Shown here: positions 25,871 to 34,736 of the stretch, in pieces
How positions within the stretch are numbered: position 1 is the first letter of the stretch
How the letters are laid out: each line of letters begins with the position of its first letter
Source of the DNA: Pseudidiomarina halophila
GTDB taxonomy: Bacteria > Pseudomonadota > Gammaproteobacteria > Enterobacterales > Alteromonadaceae
Assembly: GCF_003987215.1 (NCBI RefSeq)
Contig: NZ_PIPW01000001.1
Location: 496,001 to 560,000, forward strand
Direction: 5' to 3'
DNA length: 64,000 nt
Notes under the pieces: generated by a model
Database searches by the model: none
The model's input: the letters and a program-made list of their open reading frames with translations, nothing else
Told to the model about the DNA's origin: nothing
Position numbers and translations under genes: made by a program

Positions 25871-26995
25871 ATGAGTACAGTGGTTAAGTTCGAAGAACGG
25901 CAAACCGCCTGTGGAAAACGCCTTGGTATTGCCCGGTTAAACTCTGAAAAATCGCTGAACGCGCTGAGTCTGGAGATGATCCAGCAGTTGCAGCCGCAAC
26001 TTGATAGTTGGGCCGGGGACGATGAAATTGCCTGTGTCTGGCTGGAAGGCGCGGGCGAAAAAGCATTCTGCGCCGGCGGTGATATTGTTGCTATGTATCA
26101 TGCGATGCGCGATCAGCCTGGTGAGTTGGTTGATGAAGTGGCTGATTTCTTCAGTCAGGAATACCGTCTCGATCACACTATACACAGCTACCCAAAACCT
26201 TTTGTGGTCTGGGGCGATGGCATTGTGATGGGCGGTGGTATGGGTCTGATGAATGGTGCAAGTCATCGTGTGGTCACTGAGCGGTCGCTGCTGGCCATGC
26301 CTGAAATCACTATCGGCTTATACCCTGATGTTGGCGCCACGCATTTCCTTAATCAGATGCCAAAAGGTTGTGGGCTGTTTTTAGGCCTGACCGGTGCCCA
26401 AATGAATGCCAGCGACGCGCTGTTTCTGAACCTTGCAGACCATTTTGTGGCGAGCGAAAATAAGCAGCAAGTGGTCGACGCCTTAACTGAAATCCAGTGG
26501 GGCGAGACACCGAGTTTGAACCAGCAAAAAGTTACCGACGTGCTGGCACAATTTGGTGAGTCCGATAGTAAGCTGCGTCCAGCAGCTCAGGTTGAGCCAA
26601 ATCACGACCTAATTCAGGAGCTCACCTCGGGTGATGACATTACTGAAGTAACGGACGCAATCATCAAGCTGGATAGCGATGATAAATGGTTGAGTCGGGC
26701 CAGCAAAACCCTTGCCGGCGGTTGCCCAATGACAGCACATATCGTCTGGAATCAGTTGCAGGCGGGTAAAGATTTGCAACTTGCCGACTGCTTCCGCCTC
26801 GAGCTCACTCTGTCAGTTAAATGTGCCACACGCGGTGATTTCGCTGAAGGTATTCGGGCCTTGTTAATTGATAAAGATAAGCAACCTAAATGGCAACATG
26901 ACTCGGTTGCTGAGGTGTCAGCTGAAGAAGTTGATAGTTTTTTCACCTCGCCGTGGTCGCAGGACGAACATCCGCTGGCTGATTTAGGAAAATAA
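25871..26995 (+). CDS. enoyl-CoA hydratase/isomerase family protein, probable 3-hydroxyisobutyryl-CoA hydrolase
   Basis: 374 aa, longer than ordinary crotonases (about 260) and matching the HIBYL-CoA hydrolase subfamily. It releases CoA from 3-hydroxyisobutyryl-CoA. Visible: AFCAGGDIVAMY (about 65-76), the oxyanion segment GIVMGGGMGLMNGASHRVVTE, and MPEITIGLYPDVGATHFL, in which the Glu and Asp align with the catalytic pair of human HIBCH. The C-terminal 120 residues are the extension typical of this subfamily. Context between isobutyryl-CoA dehydrogenase and mmsB agrees. No separate methacrylyl-CoA hydratase gene is seen in this operon. Confidence 0.88.
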   Translation: MSTVVKFEERQTACGKRLGIARLNSEKSLNALSLEMIQQLQPQLDSWAGDDEIACVWLEGAGEKAFCAGGDIVAMYHAMRDQPGELVDEVADFFSQEYRLDHTIHSYPKPFVVWGDGIVMGGGMGLMNGASHRVVTERSLLAMPEITIGLYPDVGATHFLNQMPKGCGLFLGLTGAQMNASDALFLNLADHFVASENKQQVVDALTEIQWGETPSLNQQKVTDVLAQFGESDSKLRPAAQVEPNHDLIQELTSGDDITEVTDAIIKLDSDDKWLSRASKTLAGGCPMTAHIVWNQLQAGKDLQLADCFRLELTLSVKCATRGDFAEGIRALLIDKDKQPKWQHDSVAEVSAEEVDSFFTSPWSQDEHPLADLGK

Positions 26996-27005
26996 GGGGA
27001 AGCTA

Positions 27006-27902
27006 ATGGCAACCGTAGGTTTTATTGGACTTGGTAATATGGGCGGCCCAATGGCTGCCAATCTGGTTAAAGCGGATCATAAAGTTACCGTTTTTGATCT
27101 TTCTGAAGCAGCGCTGGATCAAGCGCGCGAAGCCGGCTGTGCAGTTGCATCTGATGTGCAAAGCGTAACAGAAGGTGCCGATTTTGTTATTTCCATGCTG
27201 CCAGCCGACCATCATGTGGAGGGTGTTTATCTGGGCGACAAAGGCCTGAAAAATGTCCTCGATAAAAATACCCTGGTTATCGATTGCAGTACCATCAGTG
27301 CTGAAACAGTCCGTAAAGTTGCAGCGGAACTTGCAGAAAGTGGCATCGCCTTTATTGACGCGCCGGTATCTGGTGGGGTTGGTGGCGCAAAAGCCGGTAC
27401 CTTAACCTTTATCTGTGGTGGTGCTGAAACTTCGGTCGATCGCGCCCGTGACGTACTCAATGCGATGGGTAAAAACGTATTCCGTGCCGGTGATGCGGGC
27501 TCAGGTCAGGTAGCAAAAATCTGCAATAACATGCTGCTTTCCGTACTTATGGCGGGAACTTCAGAAGCGTTGCAGCTCGGTATTGCCCATGGCCTGGATG
27601 CCAAAGTTTTATCAGAAATCATGCTGCAAAGTTCGGGACGCAACTGGACCTTGGAGGTTTATAACCCATGTCCGGGCGTAATGGATGGTGTACCGTCCAG
27701 CAATGACTATCAGGGCGGCTTCCTGGTCGACTTGATGGCAAAGGACCTGGGGCTGGCGCAACAAGCTGCACTGCGCAGCGGAGCGAGTACGCCTATGGGC
27801 TCGTTAACCCTCAACCTATACCGCAGTTGGTCACAGCTCGGCCATGGTCGGGAAGACTTCTCGAGCATTTTCAAGTATGTTACGCCACAAATGAAAAAGT
27901 AG
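27006..27902 (+). CDS. mmsB: 3-hydroxyisobutyrate dehydrogenase
   Basis: 298 aa, beta-hydroxyacid dehydrogenase family. It oxidises 3-hydroxyisobutyrate to methylmalonate semialdehyde with NAD+, supplying MmsA. The N-terminal Rossmann motif GFIGLGNMGGPMAANL (5-20), the substrate loop DAPVSGGVGGAKAGTL (about 118-133), and the catalytic Lys in GQVAKICNNM (about 172) are intact. AAGGGGA precedes the ATG; the gene lies 10 bases after the hydrolase and 9 before the SDR. Confidence 0.95.
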   Translation: MATVGFIGLGNMGGPMAANLVKADHKVTVFDLSEAALDQAREAGCAVASDVQSVTEGADFVISMLPADHHVEGVYLGDKGLKNVLDKNTLVIDCSTISAETVRKVAAELAESGIAFIDAPVSGGVGGAKAGTLTFICGGAETSVDRARDVLNAMGKNVFRAGDAGSGQVAKICNNMLLSVLMAGTSEALQLGIAHGLDAKVLSEIMLQSSGRNWTLEVYNPCPGVMDGVPSSNDYQGGFLVDLMAKDLGLAQQAALRSGASTPMGSLTLNLYRSWSQLGHGREDFSSIFKYVTPQMKK

Positions 27903-27911
27903 GAGCAACGG

Positions 27912-28676
27912 ATGGATATTGCAGCAAGTACAATTGTGATTACTGGTGGTGCCCAGGGGCTTGGGCGTGCCATGGCGGAACATTTTGCCGAAGCGGGCGC
28001 TGCACTGGCGCTGATCGACATGAATCAGGAAACGCTGGACGAAGCGGAGCAGGTTTGCGCAGCTAAGGGTGCCAAAAAAGTTAAAGGTTACCTCGCTAAC
28101 GTGACCGATGAAGCAGCGGTTGAAGAGGTTTTTGCCACCATTAACACTGACTTCGGTGGTATCAATGTGTTGGTCAATAATGCCGGTATTTTGCGTGATG
28201 GCCTGTTAATCAAGTGCAAAGACGGCGAAATCACCCACAAAATGCCATTACAGCAGTTTCAGTCGGTTCTCGATGTGAATCTGACCGGTAGCTTTCTTTG
28301 TGGTCGTGAAGCTGCAGCACATATGGCAAAAGCCGGTAACGGCGGCGTGATTATCAATATTTCAAGCGTCGCGCGAGCGGGGAACATGGGCCAGACCAAT
28401 TACTCAGCGACCAAAGCTGGTGTGGTTGCCATGACAGTCACCTGGGCGCGTGAGTTAGGTCGTTTCGGTATCCGTTGTGGTGCTATTGCTCCGGGCTTTA
28501 TTGAAACACCGATGACTGCGCAAATGAAACCCGAAGCTATTGAACGTGCTCTGAGTATGGTGCCGTTGCGACGTTGGGGACAACCTGATGAAATTGCGCA
28601 CAGTGCCCGTTACATCATAGAGAATGACTTTTTCAGCGGACGTGTGTTAGAAATAGACGGAGGCGTCCGACTTTAA
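27912..28676 (+). CDS. short-chain dehydrogenase/reductase (3-oxoacyl reductase-like)
   Basis: 254 aa classical SDR. The cofactor motif TGGAQGLGRAMA (11-22), NNAG (about 87-90), the catalytic Ser in NISSVARAG and the YSATKAG Tyr-Lys pair (about 158-164) are present. The C-terminal IDGGVRL is FabG-like. The substrate is unknown; its place as fifth gene of the valine operon suggests a 3-hydroxyacyl-CoA or 2-methyl-3-hydroxybutyryl-CoA dehydrogenase role (isoleucine branch), which is an inference. GGAG lies 8 bases before the ATG. Confidence 0.87.
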   Translation: MDIAASTIVITGGAQGLGRAMAEHFAEAGAALALIDMNQETLDEAEQVCAAKGAKKVKGYLANVTDEAAVEEVFATINTDFGGINVLVNNAGILRDGLLIKCKDGEITHKMPLQQFQSVLDVNLTGSFLCGREAAAHMAKAGNGGVIINISSVARAGNMGQTNYSATKAGVVAMTVTWARELGRFGIRCGAIAPGFIETPMTAQMKPEAIERALSMVPLRRWGQPDEIAHSARYIIENDFFSGRVLEIDGGVRL

Positions 28677-28686
28677 TCGATCAAAC

Positions 28687-29586
28687 ATGCGAAAATTACC
28701 CCCATTAAATGCACTCAAGGCTTTCGAGGCTGCTGCCCGACACTTAAGTTTTACCCGCGCTGCGGATGAACTCTTTGTTACCCAGGCAGCAGTGAGCCAT
28801 CAGGTCAAAGCATTAGAGGAGTTTTTGGGGGTAAAGCTGTTTATCCGGCGCAACCGTTCACTGCTACTTACCCCCGAAGGGCAAACCTATTACCTTGAGC
28901 TGAAAGAGATTTTTGATCATCTGCAGCAAGCGACGGAACGCTTGAAAAGTGCCTCCGAACGTGGCTCGTTAACCATTAGTTTGCCGCCAAGTTTCGCGAT
29001 TTTATGGTTTGTGCCCCGGCTGAGTCGGTTCCACGAAGCCTGTCCGGAAATCGATGTGCGGATCCGTGCCGTAGATGAAGTCGATGGTTCGCTGACTGAC
29101 GACGTCGATGTCGCGATTTACTATGGTTCGGGCAAGTGGCCTGGCTTAAAAGCCTATAAGTTACATAATGAGTTTTTACTGCCTGTTTGTTCGCCGTTAT
29201 TGTTAAATGGCGCCAAGCCATTACGCGAGCCAAAAGATCTACTCAATCAGACCTTATTGCATGATGAGACCCGTAATGCCTGGAAGGACTGGTTTAAGTT
29301 AGTAGGTATTGATAAAAATAAAGGCGATAACGGGCCGATTTTCAGTCATTCTAACCTTGCTCTGAAGGCCGCGGTTCACGGCCAGGGCATTGCTTTGGCA
29401 AACAATGTTCTGGTGAAACCGGAAATTGATGCCGGTCACTTGATTCAAATATTTCCGGAAGCCCTGCCACGGGAAAAATCATTTTATTTAGTTTGTCGTG
29501 ACTCTCAGTCAGAAATCGGTAAAATCGCCACCTTTCGCAATTGGCTGCTTAGCGTAGTCGAAGAGGAAGAGGACGCTTATGAATGA
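28687..29586 (+). CDS. LysR-family transcriptional regulator, GcvA-like
   Basis: 299 aa. The N-terminal winged HTH (PPLNALKAFEAAARHLSFTRAADEL then VTQAAVSHQVKALEEFLG) has the sequence style of GcvA, the glycine-cleavage regulator. Residues 90-295 form the LysR effector-binding domain. It starts 10 bases after the SDR with no visible Shine-Dalgarno and overlaps the next gene by 8 bases. In E. coli gcvA lies near rlmM, and here rlmM is two genes downstream, which supports orthology to that locus. The target here may be the valine operon or glycine cleavage; sequence alone does not decide. Confidence 0.85.
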   Translation: MRKLPPLNALKAFEAAARHLSFTRAADELFVTQAAVSHQVKALEEFLGVKLFIRRNRSLLLTPEGQTYYLELKEIFDHLQQATERLKSASERGSLTISLPPSFAILWFVPRLSRFHEACPEIDVRIRAVDEVDGSLTDDVDVAIYYGSGKWPGLKAYKLHNEFLLPVCSPLLLNGAKPLREPKDLLNQTLLHDETRNAWKDWFKLVGIDKNKGDNGPIFSHSNLALKAAVHGQGIALANNVLVKPEIDAGHLIQIFPEALPREKSFYLVCRDSQSEIGKIATFRNWLLSVVEEEEDAYE

Positions 29587-30211
29587 TTCACAACGCGTCG
29601 CGGTACAGCGTGATAATCCTGACGGCTCGGTGCGGGTGATCTTTGCCCACGGCGCGGGTGCAGGCTTACAAAGCGATTTCATGCAATATTTTGCGCTAGG
29701 TTTAGCGATGAACGATATTGACGTGGTCCGTTTTAACTTCCCTTACTGGCAAAAATTTATGGATACGGGGGTACGCCGACCACCTAACCCAATGCCCCAG
29801 CTTGAGCATTCCATGCGTACGGTCATCCAGCAGTTTGATGATGATAAACCTTTATTTTTAATGGGAAAATCTATGGGGTCGCGGGTAGCGTTCCGGCTTG
29901 CTGATGAAGCTAAAGCGACGGCGGCAATTGCATTGGGTTTTCCGTTTCACCCGACGGGTAAGCCCGAGAAATTGCGGGTAACGGATTTACACAATAACTG
30001 TGGCAAGAATTTGATCATACAAGGCGAACGTGATGGTTTTGGTAAACCTGCTGAAGTTGCCAGCTACCAATTACCAGAAACGATCGCCGTGCACTGGCTA
30101 CGCTATGGTGACCATAGTTTTGAGCCGACCAAACGCAGCGGGCTGGACCGGCGTGCGTTATGGCAAGAGGCCATCGATACGGTGCGCGCTTTTATTACGG
30201 AGAGAACATGA
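29579..30211 (+). CDS. alpha/beta-hydrolase of the KANL3/Tex30 type
   Basis: 210 aa, probably cytosolic. The oxyanion loop FAHGAGAGLQSDFM (about 22-35), the nucleophile elbow LMGKSMGSRVA (about 91-101, Ser in GKSMG), the Asp in GERDGFG (about 147) and the His in YGDHSF (about 178) form a complete Ser-Asp-His set. The family is widespread in gammaproteobacteria as an uncharacterised hydrolase. It overlaps the LysR gene by 8 bases and the rlmM start by 4 (ATGA), so the three are translationally coupled. Substrate unknown. Confidence 0.85.
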   Translation: MNDSQRVAVQRDNPDGSVRVIFAHGAGAGLQSDFMQYFALGLAMNDIDVVRFNFPYWQKFMDTGVRRPPNPMPQLEHSMRTVIQQFDDDKPLFLMGKSMGSRVAFRLADEAKATAAIALGFPFHPTGKPEKLRVTDLHNNCGKNLIIQGERDGFGKPAEVASYQLPETIAVHWLRYGDHSFEPTKRSGLDRRALWQEAIDTVRAFITERT

Positions 30212-31299
30212 GTGGATTATTAGCCTACTGCCGGCCTGGTTTTGAAAGCGACTGTGCCGCTGAGCTGCAGGATAAAACTGCGCTGTTAGGCAGCTTTGGC
30301 TATTGTCAGACCAAAGCAAATCAAGGCTATGTGATTTATCGCTGTGCAGCTGAAGAAGCTGAGCATCTGGCGAAAAAGTTAGTTCTGAATGAATTGATCT
30401 TTACCCGTCAATTTATTGCCATTCTGGCCGAGGTCAAAGATTTACCAGCCGAAGACAGGGTGTCTGCGGTGCAGCTGGCGTTGCTTGATGAAGGTTTACA
30501 AGAGGTCTTTAGTGGCATTAAGCCGGCGGGTGATTTACGGATCGAAACACCGGACACCAACGAAGGTAAAGAGCTGACCAAGTTTTGCCGTAAGTTTACC
30601 GTGCCGTTACGGCAGGGACTACGCAAAGCTGGCTGGATGACGACAAAAGAGAGCGATCGCCGGCCGACCTTGCATGCCTTTTTTATCTCCAGTAGCCATG
30701 TGGTGATTGGTTTTTCGTTCAGCTTCAATCAGTCGCCCTGGCTGATGGGTATTCCCCGTTTACGGATGCCAGGCGATGCACCGAGTCGCTCGACGCTGAA
30801 ACTCGATGAAGCGTTTCAAGTATTTGTGCCTGCGCATGAGCGTGAAGAACGCATCAGCTCAGGTATGAACGCTGTTGACCTGGGTGCCGCACCAGGCGGT
30901 TGGACCTATCAGCTGGTACGCCGCGGCATGATGGTGCAAGCCGTTGATAACGGACCTATGGCTGAGAGTCTGATGGATACCGGGCAGGTCAAACACATTA
31001 AGGAAGATGGGTTTAAGTACCGGCCGAAAAAGAAAAATGTTACCTGGCTGGTATGCGATATGGTTGAAAAACCGTCCCGTGTGAGTGCGTTAATCACCGA
31101 TTGGCTGGTGCAAGGCGACTGTAAGGAAGCCATTTTTAATTTGAAATTACCAATGAAACGGCGCTATGCGGCTGTTACTGAATATCTGGATCAAATTAAA
31201 GAAACCTTGATGGAACAAGGGCGGGGACGGCTCGAATTACAGGCGAAACAGCTCTACCATGACCGTGAAGAAATCACGGTGCACCTGCGCTGGCTTTAA
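30208..31299 (+). CDS. rlmM: 23S rRNA (cytidine(2498)-2'-O)-methyltransferase
   Basis: 363 aa (E. coli 366). RlmM methylates the ribose of C2498 in 23S rRNA with SAM. The N-terminal THUMP-like region (about 1-160, beginning MSGLLAYCRPGFE) is followed by the Rossmann methyltransferase domain with AVDLGAAPGGWTYQL (about 223-237) and a catalytic Lys-Asp-Lys-Glu type arrangement including LKLPMKRRY near 315. The start is ATG 30208-30210, with GGAGA just upstream and a 4-base overlap with the hydrolase; the longer open frame is not family-like. Confidence 0.95.
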   Translation: MSGLLAYCRPGFESDCAAELQDKTALLGSFGYCQTKANQGYVIYRCAAEEAEHLAKKLVLNELIFTRQFIAILAEVKDLPAEDRVSAVQLALLDEGLQEVFSGIKPAGDLRIETPDTNEGKELTKFCRKFTVPLRQGLRKAGWMTTKESDRRPTLHAFFISSSHVVIGFSFSFNQSPWLMGIPRLRMPGDAPSRSTLKLDEAFQVFVPAHEREERISSGMNAVDLGAAPGGWTYQLVRRGMMVQAVDNGPMAESLMDTGQVKHIKEDGFKYRPKKKNVTWLVCDMVEKPSRVSALITDWLVQGDCKEAIFNLKLPMKRRYAAVTEYLDQIKETLMEQGRGRLELQAKQLYHDREEITVHLRWL

Positions 31300-31307
31300 T
31301 CGCTGGC

Positions 31308-31682
31308 CTAAAAGTCCTGATAATCTTGATAAGCATCGGCTCCCCAGGCAATCAGGGAGCCGTTCTTAAAGAGTAGTGGCGTACATTCGTCGCGGGTGGT
31401 AATGCCATCAGATTTGACGTGGTGAGTTCGATAGAACAGCACCAGAACCTCTTCACCCGTTGCAGTCGACTTAGCTTCACTTATGTCTGGCGAGCCAAGC
31501 AGGCGGATAACATCTTCTTTTGGAATACCAAGATCTAACCGACCAATCTGCTTCAGGTTAAAGGTTTCCCGTTCCTGCCAGCTCATATTGTCCGGGTCAG
31601 CCTGGTAAACCGCCAGGATCAGCGCTGTTGCCGTCAGATAAATGACAAAGCCAATCAGTATTATTTTCATCATTTTCGACAT
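31308..31682 (-). CDS. DUF3192 family protein
   Basis: 124 aa. An N-terminal hydrophobic segment (5-25) acts as a signal anchor; no lipobox Cys is seen. The remaining domain has an SmpA/OmlA-like pattern, LGIPKEDVIRLLGSPD (about 51-66), followed by the family-typical VLFYRTHHVKSDGITTRDECTPLLF. The role is unknown; such folds act in the cell envelope. It sits 35 bases downstream of ppnN on the same strand and is convergent with rlmM, whose stop is 8 bases away. Several near-start Met codons exist; the first (31680-31682) has no clear Shine-Dalgarno. Confidence 0.82.
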   Translation of the reverse strand: MSKMMKIILIGFVIYLTATALILAVYQADPDNMSWQERETFNLKQIGRLDLGIPKEDVIRLLGSPDISEAKSTATGEEVLVLFYRTHHVKSDGITTRDECTPLLFKNGSLIAWGADAYQDYQDF

Positions 31683-31717
31683 ACAGCGCCTCGCGTTATG
31701 TGCAGATCAATCGGGTA

Positions 31718-33073
31718 TCAGTCGGTGATGACACGATAACAAGGATGATACACTGAACCTGGTAGTTTCATCCGGCCTTGTTCGACGAATGCCTGTAACA
31801 ACACGTCGAGTTTCCGCATCATTTCACGTTCACCATGAATTTCAAATACACCATGAGCACGAATGGCACGAATGCCTTCGTCTTTGACGTTACCGGCAAC
31901 AATTGCAGAAAAGGCGCGGCGCAGATCTGCGGCCAGTAACTGTGCTTCCTGATCCCGGTGCAGATTAAGATTTGCAACGTTCTCATGGGTTGGGGTAAAT
32001 GGCCGCTGGAACGGCTCATCAATGTGCAAGGTCCAGTTAAAGCAATAAGAATCACCAGTATCACGGCGGTATTCTTTCACATCGTTGGTGCTTTCACACA
32101 TGGCTCGTGCGACTTTGACCGGATCGTCGATGATTATGGTGTAAAGACTACGGGCATCCTCACCCAGCGTGGCGACGACAAAGTCATCAATAGCCTCAAA
32201 GTAGGCTTTACTGCTCGCTGGCCCGGTTAAGACTATTGGATAAACCTGACGTTCATTTGCCGGGTGCATGAGAATACCGAGAATATAAAGCAGCTCTTCG
32301 GCTGTACCTGCGCCACCAGGGAAGATAACGATGCCGTGGGCACAACGAACAAAGGCTTCCAGACGTTTTTCGATATCGGGCAGAATCACCAATTCGTTAA
32401 CGATAGGATTCGGCGGCTCAGCAGCAATGATACCTGGCTCAGTAAAGCCTAAATAGCGACCATCAGGGATACGCTGCTTAGCATGACCGATGGTGGCACC
32501 TTTCATGGGACCTTTCATTGCCCCCGGACCACAGCCAGTGCAAATATTCAGGCCACGCAAGCCCATGTGGTAGCCCACTTCTTTGGTGTATTTGTATTCG
32601 ATTTCGTTGATCGAATGACCACCCCAACAGACAATGATATTGGGATCAAGGTTAGGTTGCACGACCTGCGCATTACGCAGAATATCGAAGACCACATGGG
32701 TCAGGGTATGCGTATCGGCAGAGTCCAGAGTTTGTGCATTGTAGCGCTCACCGGTGAACAGAATATCGCGCAGTACGGCTTCTACCAGTTCTTGCATACC
32801 GGCGATCAATTTACCGTCGACAAAGGCTTCTGCGGGCGGATTGATGAGTTCAAGCTGCACACCACGTTCGCACTTGATGACATTTACATCAAAATCTTTG
32901 TATTTTTCGAAAATCTCTGCACTGCTGTCGGTGGTACTGCCGGCGTTTAATACGGCCAGACAGCAATTACGAAATAAACGGTACAGTTGTTCGTCACTTG
33001 ACTCTTGTAAGCGGTCAATTTCCAGTTGCGACAGCAAACTCATGCTGCCCCGTGGCGAAATAGTTACTTTCAT
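31718..33073 (-). CDS. ppnN: pyrimidine/purine nucleotide 5'-monophosphate nucleosidase
   Basis: 451 aa (E. coli PpnN/YgdH 454). It hydrolyses the glycosidic bond of nucleotides to base and ribose 5-phosphate and in E. coli is stimulated by (p)ppGpp. The central LOG-like Rossmann domain has [16 protein letters not shown] (about 178-193) and [19 protein letters not shown] (about 252-270), the PGGxGTxxE signature. N- and C-terminal family domains flank it. AAGGA lies before ATG 33071-33073. It follows queF by 23 bases. Confidence 0.94.
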   Translation of the reverse strand: MKVTISPRGSMSLLSQLEIDRLQESSDEQLYRLFRNCCLAVLNAGSTTDSSAEIFEKYKDFDVNVIKCERGVQLELINPPAEAFVDGKLIAGMQELVEAVLRDILFTGERYNAQTLDSADTHTLTHVVFDILRNAQVVQPNLDPNIIVCWGGHSINEIEYKYTKEVGYHMGLRGLNICTGCGPGAMKGPMKGATIGHAKQRIPDGRYLGFTEPGIIAAEPPNPIVNELVILPDIEKRLEAFVRCAHGIVIFPGGAGTAEELLYILGILMHPANERQVYPIVLTGPASSKAYFEAIDDFVVATLGEDARSLYTIIIDDPVKVARAMCESTNDVKEYRRDTGDSYCFNWTLHIDEPFQRPFTPTHENVANLNLHRDQEAQLLAADLRRAFSAIVAGNVKDEGIRAIRAHGVFEIHGEREMMRKLDVLLQAFVEQGRMKLPGSVYHPCYRVITD

Positions 33074-33096
33074 TCTGATTCCTTTTCTTCTTGTTC

Positions 33097-33939
33097 TTAC
33101 TGACGACTCAATCGCGTCATTGCCGGAGCCGTTTCAAAGTTCGAGCGGAACGGGTTGATATCGAGCCCTCCGCGTCGGGTATAGCGTGCGTACACCGTTA
33201 GTTTCTCGATGTCGAGGCGCTGACTTAAATCCATAAAAATACGTTCAACACATTGTTCATGAAATTCATTGTGATTACGGAACGAGACGATGTAACGCAG
33301 TAACGCTGCACGATCAATCACCCGGCCCTGATAATGAATATACAGTGACCCCCAATCCGGTTGATTGGTAATTAAACAGTTTGATTTCAACAGGTGACTG
33401 CGTAACTGTTCGGTTACTCTGGCGTCGCCGGCATGCTGCAGCACACTGGGTGTGTAATCATAATTGCTTATCGCAAGGTCGTTATTATCAATGGATTCAG
33501 CTGTCCACTCGCCGACGCTGTGGCGGGCATGATCCAGTTCCACTAGTTGTACCTCAACGGCAGCGCCGGCACAATCACTAAGGTCGCGTTGCAACGTGGC
33601 TTTGACCTCATCCCAGCTCGTCCACTGACTGCCATTTAAGCTGTTGAGATACAGCTTAAATGACTTGGATTCAATCAGGTTTGGGCTGGTGCAGGGCACA
33701 GTAAAATAGCCAATCGCGACCTGTGGCAGTCCATTTGGCAGTAGCCAGGAGATCTCGTACGCAGTCCAATAGTCATCGCCATGAAAAGGTAACGGGGTGT
33801 GCTCAGCAAGGCCGATAGGAGTGCGGTTGAGTTGCCGCGGAACGGCTTTTAATAATCCTGCGTCGTAGTGTTCGGGGTACTGGGTGGCCTGACCTAATTC
33901 CAGGTGTGCCAGTGGATGTTCTGCAGGAGTTTGCTTCAT
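33097..33939 (-). CDS. queF: NADPH-dependent 7-cyano-7-deazaguanine reductase
   Basis: 280 aa, bimodular YqcD-type QueF. It reduces preQ0 to preQ1 in queuosine synthesis. The N-terminal half carries the catalytic Cys in [19 protein letters not shown], including the ESKSFK substrate motif (about 87-97). The C-terminal T-fold half has [19 protein letters not shown] and [16 protein letters not shown]. The frame is intact. Divergent from syd, as in E. coli where queF, syd, yqcC and truC cluster. Confidence 0.95.
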   Translation of the reverse strand: MKQTPAEHPLAHLELGQATQYPEHYDAGLLKAVPRQLNRTPIGLAEHTPLPFHGDDYWTAYEISWLLPNGLPQVAIGYFTVPCTSPNLIESKSFKLYLNSLNGSQWTSWDEVKATLQRDLSDCAGAAVEVQLVELDHARHSVGEWTAESIDNNDLAISNYDYTPSVLQHAGDARVTEQLRSHLLKSNCLITNQPDWGSLYIHYQGRVIDRAALLRYIVSFRNHNEFHEQCVERIFMDLSQRLDIEKLTVYARYTRRGGLDINPFRSNFETAPAMTRLSRQ

Positions 33940-34109
33940 TGCGTTTGATTACCTTGTTACACTTAGGGACGACTTAGCTTAACGGCCGCTGGTTCTCTTA
34001 GGTTGCCGGCAGCCAGTCGAGCATTGTACCGCTGCTATTCTTGAGATGCTAGTTTGCGCACCAAGCGCTGCGTAGCAATTCACGCTTTCAACCTACGCGA
34101 GACCTATTG

Positions 34110-34679
34110 ATGACGATCAACGACGCTCTAGATGATTTAATCGCCCGCTATATCGCTGCCTATGAAGCAGCCCGGGTGCCGTTAGTGACGGAAGCCAATG
34201 ATGCCTGGCAAGCGCCCATTTATACCGCGGCTGTTGGCAATGACGATACGGTTAGCTGGCAACCGGTCCGGCAGCAGCAGGCGTTAGATTTTACCGACCT
34301 GGTTAACGCACTTGAAGAACCTTTTCATGAAGATTTTGTGGCATATTTTTCGCGTTGGTTCAGCGCTGATTTAGCGGTGTTATGGGATGAGCATCCACTT
34401 TGGTTACTGCATTTACATGGCGATGACGATGCTGAACGTATGCTGGCAAATCAGGCCGGGCACGTGCTGATGAAACGGCGCTTAAAGCAACCGATTACAT
34501 TGTTTCTGGGGTTGGCAGAGGAATCTGATGATCTGTTGATCACCCTTGATAACCAAACGGGTGTGGTAGGGTTAGAGTTTGTCGGACAAGAACAACACGA
34601 AACTCTGGCAGCGACATTGGCGGAATTTTTAACAAAAAGTACTCCAAGAGTGGTAGAAAAGGATGCGGCAATCGGCTAG
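34110..34679 (+). CDS. syd: SecY-interacting protein Syd
   Basis: 189 aa (E. coli 181). Syd is a cytosolic, membrane-associating protein that binds SecY. Visible family stretches: PLVTEANDAWQAPIY, a FYSRWF-like FSRWFSADL (about 90), LWLLHLHGDDDAERMLANQAGHVLMKRRLKQPITLFLG split over 115-150, and a C-terminal FVGQEQHETLAATLAEFL. The start is taken at ATG 34110; a TTG lies directly before it. The preceding 170-base queF/syd gap shows no strong promoter to my reading. Confidence 0.88.
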   Translation: MTINDALDDLIARYIAAYEAARVPLVTEANDAWQAPIYTAAVGNDDTVSWQPVRQQQALDFTDLVNALEEPFHEDFVAYFSRWFSADLAVLWDEHPLWLLHLHGDDDAERMLANQAGHVLMKRRLKQPITLFLGLAEESDDLLITLDNQTGVVGLEFVGQEQHETLAATLAEFLTKSTPRVVEKDAAIG

Positions 34680-34694
34680 TTTGTAAGCATTGAA

Positions 34695-34714
34695 CGTTGC
34701 AACTGTCTGCAACG
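34695..34714. promoter_or_regulatory. 7-bp perfect inverted repeat between syd and the GNAT gene
   Basis: CGTTGCA (34695-34701) and TGCAACG (34708-34714) flank 6 bases, 15 bases after the syd stop and 22 before the GNAT ATG. No T-run follows, so an operator or RNA hairpin is more likely than a terminator. Its role is unknown. Confidence 0.3.
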
Positions 34715-34736
34715 CTGAGGTAATTCAGGTGTAACA

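Noticed and set aside
27912-28676. SDR as FabG of fatty-acid synthesis
   Set aside because: It lies inside the valine catabolic operon away from fab genes; FabG-like sequence alone is not decisive, so only a general SDR call is given.
32483-32950. 155-codon ORF antisense to ppnN
   Set aside because: Fully inside the certain ppnN gene and with no family features.
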